Part shown: positions 16,669 to 23,814 of the stretch, piece after piece | How the letters are laid out: every line of letters starts with the position of its first letter | How positions within the stretch are numbered: position 1 is the stretch's first letter | NCBI GenBank assembly: GCA_017477425.1 | Contig: JAFUVT010000001.1 | Location: 62,001 to 126,000, forward strand | DNA length: 64,000 nucleotides | Reading direction: 5' to 3' | DNA from: Bacteroidales bacterium | GTDB taxonomy: Bacteria > Bacteroidota > Bacteroidia > Bacteroidales > F082 | Program-made: the position numbers and the translations under genes | The notes under the pieces: generated by a model | What the model saw: the letters and a program-made list of their open reading frames with translations, nothing else | The model's database searches: none | Told to the model about the DNA's origin: nothing

Positions 16669-17163
16669 TTACAGCAATTTCTTGGCAATCCAGGCGCAAG
16701 CCTCGGCGTCGGCCAAAGCGTGGTGGTGGTTGAGTAGTTGGTAGCCGCAGGCCTCTGCCACGGTGTGCAGCTGGTGGTTGGGAAGCAGTTTTCCGAAATG
16801 CTTGTGCGAGGCACGGCAGGTGCAATAGAACTGATAGTCGGGATAATCCATCTGGTAGCAGCGCATCACGGCCTTGAGGCAGCCTTCGTCGAAGGGGCTG
16901 TTGTGCGCCACCAAGGGCAGACCTTCAATCCGCGGCGCGATTTTCTCCCAAACGAAGGGGAAGACGGGCGCGTCCTCGGTGTCGGCCTTGGTGATGCCGT
17001 GGACAAGTGTGTTCCAATAAAGGTAATAGTTCGGCTCGGGCTGGATGAGCGAGTAGAACGAATCGACAAACTCTCCTTCGCGAACAATCACCACGCCAAC
17101 GCTGCACACGCTGGTACGCTCGTTGTTGGCGGTCTCGAAGTCTATGGCGGCGAAGTTGTTCAT
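16669..17163 (-). CDS. DEDDh 3'-5' exonuclease (DnaQ-like)
   Basis: The 164-aa protein has all three exonuclease motifs: ExoI AIDFETAN (D8, E10), ExoII VAHNSPFD, and ExoIII HHALADAEA with the DEDDh histidine. It is a single domain without polymerase-binding or BRCT extensions, like the small proofreading-type or orphan exonucleases that trim single-stranded DNA or RNA ends. No own -7 box is visible, and the AlbA_2 gene ends only 52 bases upstream on the same strand, so it may depend on read-through. It converges with the NlpC/P60 lipoprotein gene. Confidence 0.92.
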   Translation of the reverse strand: MNNFAAIDFETANNERTSVCSVGVVIVREGEFVDSFYSLIQPEPNYYLYWNTLVHGITKADTEDAPVFPFVWEKIAPRIEGLPLVAHNSPFDEGCLKAVMRCYQMDYPDYQFYCTCRASHKHFGKLLPNHQLHTVAEACGYQLLNHHHALADAEACAWIAKKLL

Positions 17164-17201
17164 AAAATGGGAACGATTGGGGTGAAAAAATGTTAAATCA
17201 T

Positions 17202-17224
17202 TGATTGTTAGAGGGCTATATTTT
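17202..17224. repeat. 23-base direct repeat, left copy
   Basis: tgattgttagagggctatat plus TTT, identical to 18976-18998. This copy contains the stop codon of the AlbA_2 gene. A shorter gggaacgatt also occurs outside both copies (17170 and 18920 regions). Confidence 0.9.
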
Positions 17225-18877
17225 CCAAATTTCGCTTTTTACCCATTCGTAGCAGGTGGCTTTGCCTTTTCCCGTGCGTTCCACAAGATGGTTTTCGCAT
17301 AGTTTGTCGACCAAAGTCCGTGTCTGTTTTGGAGTGTATTTTTCGGAAAACTCTTGCTGAAAATCCGACATGCTGATTTTGCCCTCATGTTGCAACAAAA
17401 AATAGGTTTTTCTGATGTCGTCCGCTTTGAAATGACCATTGGCAACTGGCGGATAATAACCAAAATAAGCATCCGACAAAACATATTGGAAATAGGTGTC
17501 GGCGACAACAAGCCGTACGTCCAATAATTTGTTCAGGCTGTTTTGGAAGAAATAGGTGTCGCTATGCATGGCGATGGCATATAACGTGAGCATGTCGAAC
17601 ACGTTCAATTGCTGGTCGGCCTCGTGTGATTGCTGGAAATCTCGTATAAGTAGTGCCAAATAGGGCATGATCACGGTGGCGCTTATCGAAAGTTGTACCT
17701 GATAATCGTCGGAGGACGAATAATCGGGCAGGGCTTTGCCTTCCATCAGGCAGTTGCGGAACATAATGTCAACACCTTGCCCCGAACGCTCAATCAGGCC
17801 TGTTTTCTCTACAACCTCGGTCAGCAGCCTGCTTCGTGGCGAACTGTTGACGGTCAGGATATTGCCGAGGCTGACGCCATACGGGAAACCGCCCGAGTTG
17901 GAAATGATGATTTCGTCGGGAAATTGGCGGATGAAAATGTCGCCTCCGATTTGGAAACTGCGGTGCATCATGGCGTTTAGTACGGCTTCGCGGATGGTTT
18001 CGCTGTTGAACGAGGGGATGTCGAGGATCTGGGGCATCAGGTCGATGTGTTGCATCGGGTTGCTTGCGGGTTGGTTGAGGTAGTCCCACACTTCATCGAT
18101 GGCGATGATGAGTGGCGCGCGGAACTCTTGTCGTGCGGTATGCCTGATTTGTGTGTGATTCGCCCGATATTCAATGACGATGTTGTTTTGTGGCAGGTGT
18201 TTGCTGATGACTTCGCTTTTCCCCAACAGAATCAATGCCGCGTATGTGAGTTTTCCTTCGCTGTTGCGCAAACGCAAGTCGGAAAGAAGTTGTTCCGCTG
18301 GCACGGTAAGCACATTGGTATTGTTTCGTTTTTGGTGAATCAGATTGCGAAGACGTTGCACGGCCTCTGATGATAAGTCGTTCGTAGTCACCCCTTCACA
18401 GATGGTTGCGGAAAAATCAGGCGACTGCTCCGAGATGATGGAGAAATATTCGGCATCGTCCATTTCCCGTAAGCTATCGCCAATTCTCATCAAGGGAACG
18501 CCTTCAAAACGCAGGGCTTTACCGACAGGCCTCGATGGGATGTTGAATACCAACACGCGGTTTTGTGCTTCGTCAAACAGCTCCTCGGTCCGCACCCTAA
18601 TGTGCAGACGCTCATAGATTTCGTCTTCCAATGCGCCCGTTTCGCCAATGGCGAAATCGCTTCCCACCGCCTTATGTGGATAATTGTCCGTCATTCCCAA
18701 AACCAACTTGCCGCCGCGCTCATTCGCCAACGCGACGACATAGCCCAGCACACAGCGCCTTCGTTCTTTTGGGTCGGTGTGTTGTCCGCCAGCAAAAGGA
18801 TAGTTATGCTTGGCTTCCTTGAACTCAACGTGGTCTTCCCGCTCGCGCAAACCTTGCAATTCCTGAATCGTACTCAT
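17216..18877 (-). CDS. AlbA_2 / RecG-like ATP-binding regulator
   Basis: The 553-aa protein has an N-terminal AlbA_2 (Schlafen-type) nucleic-acid-binding domain (EDHVEFKEAKHNYPF, VVALANERGGKLVLGM) and a central HATPase_c_4 region (REAVLNAMMHRSF, IISNSGGFPYG, EKTGLIERSGQGVDIMF). The C-terminus (SMSDFQQEFSEKYTPKQTRTLVDKL) looks like a winged helix. These proteins are usually annotated as putative transcriptional regulators or RecG-like ATP-binding proteins and are common in accessory regions; the mechanism is unclear. The gene is bracketed by a 23-base direct repeat, one copy overlapping its stop codon, so it may be an inserted or duplicated cassette. Confidence 0.86.
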   Translation of the reverse strand: MSTIQELQGLREREDHVEFKEAKHNYPFAGGQHTDPKERRRCVLGYVVALANERGGKLVLGMTDNYPHKAVGSDFAIGETGALEDEIYERLHIRVRTEELFDEAQNRVLVFNIPSRPVGKALRFEGVPLMRIGDSLREMDDAEYFSIISEQSPDFSATICEGVTTNDLSSEAVQRLRNLIHQKRNNTNVLTVPAEQLLSDLRLRNSEGKLTYAALILLGKSEVISKHLPQNNIVIEYRANHTQIRHTARQEFRAPLIIAIDEVWDYLNQPASNPMQHIDLMPQILDIPSFNSETIREAVLNAMMHRSFQIGGDIFIRQFPDEIIISNSGGFPYGVSLGNILTVNSSPRSRLLTEVVEKTGLIERSGQGVDIMFRNCLMEGKALPDYSSSDDYQVQLSISATVIMPYLALLIRDFQQSHEADQQLNVFDMLTLYAIAMHSDTYFFQNSLNKLLDVRLVVADTYFQYVLSDAYFGYYPPVANGHFKADDIRKTYFLLQHEGKISMSDFQQEFSEKYTPKQTRTLVDKLCENHLVERTGKGKATCYEWVKSEIWKI

Positions 18878-18894
18878 AAAGATTGAACTTTTTG

Positions 18895-18902
18895 CAAAAG
18901 TA
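18895..18902 (-). promoter_or_regulatory. -7 box for the AlbA_2 gene
   Basis: TACTTTTG followed by CAAA on the minus strand, 17 bases upstream of the ATG. Confidence 0.55.
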
Positions 18903-18975
18903 GTAAATAAAACACAAACGGGAACGATTGCTTATAAATTTTGTCAACAATTTTGTAAAATAGTATGTATATTGC

Positions 18976-18998
18976 TGATTGTTAGAGGGCTATATTTT
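18976..18998. repeat. 23-base direct repeat, right copy
   Basis: Identical to 17202-17224. It lies 24 bases past the stop of the WYL gene. The distance between copy starts is 1774 bases, enough for exactly the AlbA_2 gene and its promoter. Confidence 0.9.
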
Positions 18999-19022
18999 TC
19001 TAAAACAAGGGCTGATAATATA

Positions 19023-19928
19023 CTATTTTGAGTAATTCCTACACATAGCTTTCGTCCTTTCCGACATTTCTTCCCTGAGCCAAAGCGGTTCAAGCACTTC
19101 GAGTGTTTCGCCGTTCCAAAGCAGTTCCTGAACGAAATCAAAGGTGGGGCGCACCTCAACGGAGAAGATGCTGTAATCGTCCGTATGCACCAGTTCCTTT
19201 TGTGAAGGGTGCAACGGCAAGGAACGCAGGTAGTTGGCTTGGTTGGGGCTGACTTTCAATTTCACCGTCTCCAAAGCACACTTATCGTCGTGGATGATGC
19301 CGAAATAGCCCTCAAAGTATATTTCGGGACTGAAGTCGGTCGGATATTTGAACGGTTCGTCCAAAAGGGTAAGGTTTTGGACACGGTCAAGCGCATAAAT
19401 GCGAATCCTGTCCTCATAAACGCTGTTACCCACCAGGTACCATCGCTGCCTAAACAGCTTCACGCAATAGGGCGCCACGGGAAACGTGTGCTCGTTTTCT
19501 CTCCAGAAGCCTTTATAGGTGATGGTCAAGAGTCGGCTTTTCTTCATCGCCGTCATGATGGTGGCAAGGAAAGCCTGTCCTGAAGGGATGTTTTCGAGCA
19601 AAATTCGGTCGCTGAGGGTTTTGTTTTCCAGCAGGGTGTTGCTGACTGACATGGTGCTGAGTAGCCAGCGTTGCAGTCCGTCGTCCTCAAGCACTTCGCG
19701 GTTCTCGATGTAATAGCGGTCGCCGTCGCTTTTGTCGCATAGGATGACGAGGCCGAACATCTCTTCCACCGCGTTCTTCCAGGTGTGGAACGTGCGGCGC
19801 GGGATTTCCAGACCCTCGCTCAAATCGGTATCGAGCCACCGCCGGTTGATTTCCTTCAGGGTGATTTTCTTGGCGCGATAGATTGTCTCCACGAGCCAGA
19901 CGTATTTGTTGATTTGGTTTTTCGACAT
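19023..19928 (-). CDS. WYL-domain transcriptional regulator
   Basis: The 301-aa protein has an N-terminal helix-turn-helix (YRAKKITLKEINRRW, IPRRTFHTWKNAVEEMFG) and a central WYL domain, visible in LLTITYKGFWRENEHTFPVAPYCVKLFRQRWYLVG split around the key residues, with IRIYALDRVQNL after it. WYL domains bind nucleic-acid ligands and often regulate defence or DNA-repair operons. MSKNQINKYVWL is chosen as start; the codons upstream belong to the RhuM-Fic gene in another frame. Only five bases separate it from that gene, so the two form an operon. Confidence 0.9.
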   Translation of the reverse strand: MSKNQINKYVWLVETIYRAKKITLKEINRRWLDTDLSEGLEIPRRTFHTWKNAVEEMFGLVILCDKSDGDRYYIENREVLEDDGLQRWLLSTMSVSNTLLENKTLSDRILLENIPSGQAFLATIMTAMKKSRLLTITYKGFWRENEHTFPVAPYCVKLFRQRWYLVGNSVYEDRIRIYALDRVQNLTLLDEPFKYPTDFSPEIYFEGYFGIIHDDKCALETVKLKVSPNQANYLRSLPLHPSQKELVHTDDYSIFSVEVRPTFDFVQELLWNGETLEVLEPLWLREEMSERTKAMCRNYSK

Positions 19929-19933
19929 GGGTT

Positions 19934-20902
19934 TTAGTTTTTCTGGTTGATAAGGTTCACCACAACCTTCACCATCACATCTTTTTCCTCGGGCTTGCTC
20001 TCGGCAATCATCAAAGTCAATGCGACTAAGGTGTTGTCGGCAATGCGCTTGCTGCCGTCTTCGCGGTAGAGGATGCCGTTGTTGTTGAGAAACCACAGGA
20101 ATAGCGTGGCAGCAATGCGTTTGTTGCCATCGCTGAACGAATGGTTCTTGGTGATGAGATACAGCAGCATGGCTGCTTTTTCCTCTACGCTCGGATAAAG
20201 GTCTTCACCGCCAAAGGTCTGATAGATTTGCCCGATACTGCTTTTGAAAGAGTCGTCTTTTTCGTTGCCGAAAAGTGAACTTCCACCAAATTTTTCCCTC
20301 AATGCAGCGATAGCTTGCATAGCATTGTCGTATGTTGCCTGAAACTTCTCTTCTTGGGTGGTTTCTTTCACGCCCAAGCGTTGGTAGTCGTAATCGTCAA
20401 GCGTGTCGAGGGCGTAAGTGTAATCCACGACGATGTCAAACAAGGCTTGGTTTTCGTCATTGTTCAGCAGAGGTTGGTTTTGTAGCGTCCGGCCTACCAT
20501 TTGAACCAATTGCCTCAGTTCCCCGATTTGGTTTCGACGAATCTTTTCGTTCACGGCATAGCCTTTCAGCAGATAGTCTTTCAGCACCTTGTTGGCCCAT
20601 TGGCGAAACTGCACACCGCGCTGGCTTTTGACGCGATAGCCTACGGAGATGATGACATCGAGGCTATATATTGTTGTTGGCCTGTACTTGGAAAGAGTAT
20701 TATGCAAAATTTGCATATTACTCAACTTGTCTAATTCTCCTTCTTTAAACACATTGGCAATATGGCGGGCAATTACTGATTGGTCTTTCTGAAACAATTC
20801 CGCCATCTGGTTTTGAGACAACCACACGGTCTCGTTCTCCAATCTAACATTGATTGCAGTCTGGCCGTTGTCGGTTTGGTATATGACGATTTGGTTTTCC
20901 AT
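19934..20902 (-). CDS. RhuM-family protein with C-terminal Fic/Doc domain
   Basis: The 322-aa product joins an N-terminal RhuM (virulence protein) domain (VRLENETVWLSQNQMAELF, RPTTIYSLDVIISVGYRV, GVQFRQWANKVLKDYLLKGY) to a C-terminal Fic/Doc domain with the motif HSFSDGNKRIA (254-264). In Fic enzymes this loop transfers AMP, phosphate or another group to a target; Doc phosphorylates EF-Tu. The RhuM part resembles a DNA-binding N-terminus. The ATG at MENQIVIY is chosen because an earlier ATG lies inside the -7 box. It precedes the WYL regulator with a five-base gap. The pair resembles a toxin or defence module with its regulator, but no antitoxin is evident. Confidence 0.9.
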   Translation of the reverse strand: MENQIVIYQTDNGQTAINVRLENETVWLSQNQMAELFQKDQSVIARHIANVFKEGELDKLSNMQILHNTLSKYRPTTIYSLDVIISVGYRVKSQRGVQFRQWANKVLKDYLLKGYAVNEKIRRNQIGELRQLVQMVGRTLQNQPLLNNDENQALFDIVVDYTYALDTLDDYDYQRLGVKETTQEEKFQATYDNAMQAIAALREKFGGSSLFGNEKDDSFKSSIGQIYQTFGGEDLYPSVEEKAAMLLYLITKNHSFSDGNKRIAATLFLWFLNNNGILYREDGSKRIADNTLVALTLMIAESKPEEKDVMVKVVVNLINQKN

Positions 20903-20920
20903 GGGATGGATATTATGCTG

Positions 20921-20928
20921 CAAAAATA
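20921..20928 (-). promoter_or_regulatory. -7 box for the RhuM-Fic / WYL operon
   Basis: TATTTTTG followed by CAGC on the minus strand, 18 bases upstream of the chosen ATG; it excludes the in-frame ATG at 20923. Confidence 0.6.
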
Positions 20929-21016
20929 ATAAAAAGATTGTGCAAGTTTATGGCATAGGCTGGTTAAATACTTAATTCGTTACGCGGAGTGACATTTTGC
21001 CGGAAGGAATCAAGGA

Positions 21017-21865
21017 TTACGTTAATAAAACATCTTTAATAATCTCATATCCGTTCTTGTTGTTACATTCTTTGAGATTGTCTTTTGTTATGTATTGACA
21101 TCTGCCTGGTTTCGTTTTGTAGATGAGCTTATTCTTGTCCACAAGAGTATTCCAAATCATATCGTCTTTTTTATTCAATAATGGCTCCCATTTGTCCATT
21201 GCTCTCATTATAAGGAAAACTATGTTTTCTTTTGAAGATATATATTTAACTAGATTTCTGACAAATTCTTGACTAGGTAATAAAGGCAAACCAGTTGTCG
21301 CCAACTTTGAACTATAACCGTGATACTCAATAACTGCTACTTTCCTATAGAACTGTTTTTTGGTAAGGTTTGCACTCATTTCTAATTCTTTTTGTAAAGC
21401 ATAGAAACGTTTTGACCAGTACCAGCCACTAAGCATGTCTTCTGCTTCTTCACAAGATATCACACCCTTTTTTTCGTCTTCGGGTAGAAAAGACTCGGCA
21501 TCCAAAGACAAGGTTCTTTTTCTGAAATTGGCTAACTGAGTTCTCACAATATCATTTGATTGTATCAATTTTGCCAACGTCTCGTTAATAACGTGTGAGT
21601 AACCAGGGTTTAAACTTAAAATGACCAAATTGGCTTCTAAAGGATTGCCCCGCCATGGTTCAGGCGGTGTGTTTGTAATGATTTGATTATCCTCTTTTTT
21701 GGCTTTAGCGCATTTAGTGTTGTATTCTTGAATTGCTTTTTTGTCTTTTATACAAACATACTGCCCATTGTCTTCAACAAGAAGTAAACAATCAGTCTCA
21801 TTTGCATGAAAATTCTCGACTACTCTATTCCACGGGTTTTTATCTTTTAATTCTTCTTTTCTCAT
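21017..21865 (-). CDS. Unknown protein, faint uracil-DNA-glycosylase-like motif
   Basis: The 282-aa protein is polar and Lys-rich, with no signal peptide or membrane segment, so it is cytoplasmic. The segment PEPWRGNPLEANLVILSLNPGY recalls the phosphate-binding loop of the UDG superfamily when read as its core residues NLVILSLNPG. A later block (VAVIEYHGYSSKL, ENIVFLIMRAMDKWEPLL) would fit the following beta strands. The resemblance is weak and the family assignment is a guess. MRKEELKD is chosen as start; MIITMRKE four codons upstream is equally possible. It is AT-richer than most of the window and has its own -7 box. Confidence 0.7.
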   Translation of the reverse strand: MRKEELKDKNPWNRVVENFHANETDCLLLVEDNGQYVCIKDKKAIQEYNTKCAKAKKEDNQIITNTPPEPWRGNPLEANLVILSLNPGYSHVINETLAKLIQSNDIVRTQLANFRKRTLSLDAESFLPEDEKKGVISCEEAEDMLSGWYWSKRFYALQKELEMSANLTKKQFYRKVAVIEYHGYSSKLATTGLPLLPSQEFVRNLVKYISSKENIVFLIMRAMDKWEPLLNKKDDMIWNTLVDKNKLIYKTKPGRCQYITKDNLKECNNKNGYEIIKDVLLT

Positions 21866-21886
21866 GGTGATAATCATTTGTTTTTG

Positions 21887-21894
21887 CAAATATA
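21887..21894 (-). promoter_or_regulatory. -7 box for the UDG-like unknown
   Basis: TATATTTG followed by CAAA on the minus strand, 21 bases upstream of the chosen start; it overlaps no upstream gene. Confidence 0.5.
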
Positions 21895-21903
21895 CATTAT
21901 TTT

Positions 21904-22437
21904 TTACCACCAACTATCCCAAATCCAAGTATGAGCTCTTTTCTTGACATCCTCAATGCTTTCGTCGGGATGGGCTTGGAGATGCTCCTGTTCTATGGCA
22001 GAGAGTATTCCTTCGGCATCCAACCTCCTTGTGTCAAGAATGCCGAAAGAGACCTGCCTTGAGGTGTATTTGTCGTACCTGAAATCTATGCCGATGCTCA
22101 CTTTCAGCATCTCGGATAGCAGCTTCACCGCTTCTTCTTTTTCGAGTTTGAACAAGCGAAGTGGCAGATTATGAATTCGCTTCGCCTTTAATGCCTCAAG
22201 ATACCGCTCTATACAATGCTGTATGGTCACTCGGTAGGTGTATTCACGTCCTTCTGCGTAAAGGGCGATCACGCGGTTCAGGTCACCACCTCTTTGCACG
22301 AATGTCCCTAATCGCACAAGTTTGTCTTCCATTTTTGAACACATTTGCCATTCGCCAGAAATGTTGTCCCAGTATTCGCGGTTGGCCAAGATTTGTTCGT
22401 ATTCCTCTATAGGGACGCTTCCATAATAATCGTTCAT
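21904..22437 (-). CDS. Hypothetical cytoplasmic protein
   Basis: The 177-aa product (start MNDYYGSVPIEEY) has no signal peptide or membrane span. It is helical and charged, with CIERYLEALKAKRIHNLPLR and LEKEEAVKLLSEML in the middle and an aromatic end (THTWIWDSWW in part). I do not recognise the family. The longer frame is rejected because its extra codons run through the promoter-like TTTCTTTGCAGC. It sits 38 bases upstream of the UDG-like unknown and may be expressed with it. Confidence 0.65.
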   Translation of the reverse strand: MNDYYGSVPIEEYEQILANREYWDNISGEWQMCSKMEDKLVRLGTFVQRGGDLNRVIALYAEGREYTYRVTIQHCIERYLEALKAKRIHNLPLRLFKLEKEEAVKLLSEMLKVSIGIDFRYDKYTSRQVSFGILDTRRLDAEGILSAIEQEHLQAHPDESIEDVKKRAHTWIWDSWW

Positions 22438-22480
22438 TGCATTTATGTTTTGTTTGTTTTTACGCTGCAAAGAAAACAAA

Positions 22481-22507
22481 AGCCTATGCCGAATTGCAGC
22501 ACAGGCT
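22481..22507 (-). terminator. Probable intrinsic terminator
   Basis: agcctatgc pairs imperfectly with gcacaggct across a ten-base loop and is followed on the minus strand by TTTTGTTTTC. It is placed correctly to end transcription of the 22536-22850 gene. Confidence 0.5.
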
Positions 22508-22535
22508 CAATCATATTTCAAAAAAATCCAAATCC

Positions 22536-22850
22536 TCAAATCAATCCTGGCCCTTCAATCAACTTGGCGTGGGTATATTTTCCATCGTTGATGGTTCCCT
22601 TAATGGTCGTTCCGTCAAGGACATAGTATTCGTCATAATCCGTGCGATAAACCAAGTATCCCGCGTAGTCAAACAATTCCTTGACCGTTTCCTCGGTAAG
22701 TTTCACCCATTGGATTCTGGGGTTTTTGTCAGCATACAAGCCTCCGGCGATGAAGGCGTTCACTATGTCGTCCCATTCGTATTCGGTATGCTCAAAGATA
22801 TACCAATTATCAACCTTGCAAGCATGAAAAAAATCATTATTACGTGACAT
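22536..22850 (-). CDS. Small hypothetical protein
   Basis: The 104-aa product is acidic and rich in aromatic residues (VDNWYIFEHTEYEWDDIV, YAGYLVYRTDYDEYYVLDG). It lacks a signal peptide, membrane span or recognised motif. The frame is intact and followed by a terminator. An immunity-like or SMI1-like role could be imagined from composition and size but is not supported by a motif. Confidence 0.6.
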   Translation of the reverse strand: MSRNNDFFHACKVDNWYIFEHTEYEWDDIVNAFIAGGLYADKNPRIQWVKLTEETVKELFDYAGYLVYRTDYDEYYVLDGTTIKGTINDGKYTHAKLIEGPGLI

Positions 22851-22908
22851 GAGGTTCAGTTTTGTCTAATAACGTGCAAAATACTCATCTTATTTTCATT
22901 TTATACAC

Positions 22909-22992
22909 TCACCCAATCGGATCCCCGCAAAACTCTTTCCGTTTGCAGCGGGCGCAATGCTTGCCAATCCAAACATCATCAAATTGGTTCAT
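22909..22992 (-). CDS. Possible 27-aa cysteine-containing small protein
   Basis: An ATG opens a short frame reading MNQFDDVWIGKHCARCKRKE followed by FCGDPIG and TGA. The C-x2-C-x5-C spacing is the kind seen in small metal-binding peptides. It starts 37 bases after the carbonic anhydrase stop on the same strand, so it could be the last gene of that operon. The length is too short for statistical support, and I recognise no family. The remaining bases between 22851 and 23029 hold nothing else that I can see. Confidence 0.3.
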   Translation of the reverse strand: MNQFDDVWIGKHCARCKRKEFCGDPIG

Positions 22993-23029
22993 GGCTTGCT
23001 GTTATTTGAACATTAAACCAAAGGAGCAC

Positions 23030-23809
23030 TCACAACCATTCCACCACCCCGCTCTTCAAGTCATAAAAAGCGGCAACAACTTGAGCCTTTTCGTGCTTGA
23101 CGATAGGATTCTCGGCAATGAGTTGCGCCATGCGCTGGGCATGATGACGGGCATTATCGTCGACACAACGGTCCGAAACGAGCGATGGGCGGATGCGTTC
23201 GGCAAGGTTCTTGACGTGTCCTGGCAGTTCCCCGCCTTGGCAAGTCGCAGTCACCGCTCCACAACTGGAATGGCCCATCACCACCACCAAAGTTGTGTGC
23301 AGATGCTCAACGGCGTACTCGATGGAACCCAACACGTCCTCGTCGACCACATTGCCAGCATTGCGGATGACGAAAAGGTCGCCGAGACCTTGGTCGAAAA
23401 CTATCTCGGGCGATACGCGGCTGTCGGAGCAACACAGCACTACGGCAAAGGGATGTTGTCCATTGGCAAGTCGCTCACGGTCAGCGGAATAATCCGTTTT
23501 CCTCGACATCTTTCCAGCCGCAAATCGCGCATTGCCTTCCTTCAGTGCCTCCAACGACCATTCGGCAATCCAACGCTTAAGATTTTCGATGTGTTCCGAA
23601 TATTTCGCCATCTGTCCTTCAATGAAATCGTCGCTGTATTTCCGGTCGCAGAAACCGTTGCCACGCGCCACGTAGTCGTCGTCTTCGAGCGAGCTGAAAA
23701 CCTCCTCGTAGTTGTCGTAATACTGTTGGTTCTCCTGCAAAAGCCTCTGCAAATCTTCAAGGTCGGCTACGATGTGCTCGCCAGTGGTAAAAGTGAAATG
23801 CTTTTTCAT
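23030..23809 (-). CDS. Beta-class carbonic anhydrase with N-terminal extension
   Basis: The 259-aa enzyme interconverts CO2 and bicarbonate. Zinc ligands and the catalytic dyad are visible in CCSDSR (C127, D129, R131) and GHSSCGA (H180, C183), with the conserved VIRNAGNVV between them. The first 85 or so residues are an acidic, helical extension not needed by standard enzymes; FARFAAGK-type helix (EGNARFAAGK) marks the usual domain start. There is no signal peptide, so it is cytoplasmic. It begins five bases after the ABC transporter stop and is probably co-transcribed with it. Confidence 0.93.
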   Translation of the reverse strand: MKKHFTFTTGEHIVADLEDLQRLLQENQQYYDNYEEVFSSLEDDDYVARGNGFCDRKYSDDFIEGQMAKYSEHIENLKRWIAEWSLEALKEGNARFAAGKMSRKTDYSADRERLANGQHPFAVVLCCSDSRVSPEIVFDQGLGDLFVIRNAGNVVDEDVLGSIEYAVEHLHTTLVVVMGHSSCGAVTATCQGGELPGHVKNLAERIRPSLVSDRCVDDNARHHAQRMAQLIAENPIVKHEKAQVVAAFYDLKSGVVEWL

Positions 23810-23814
23810 GGTTG

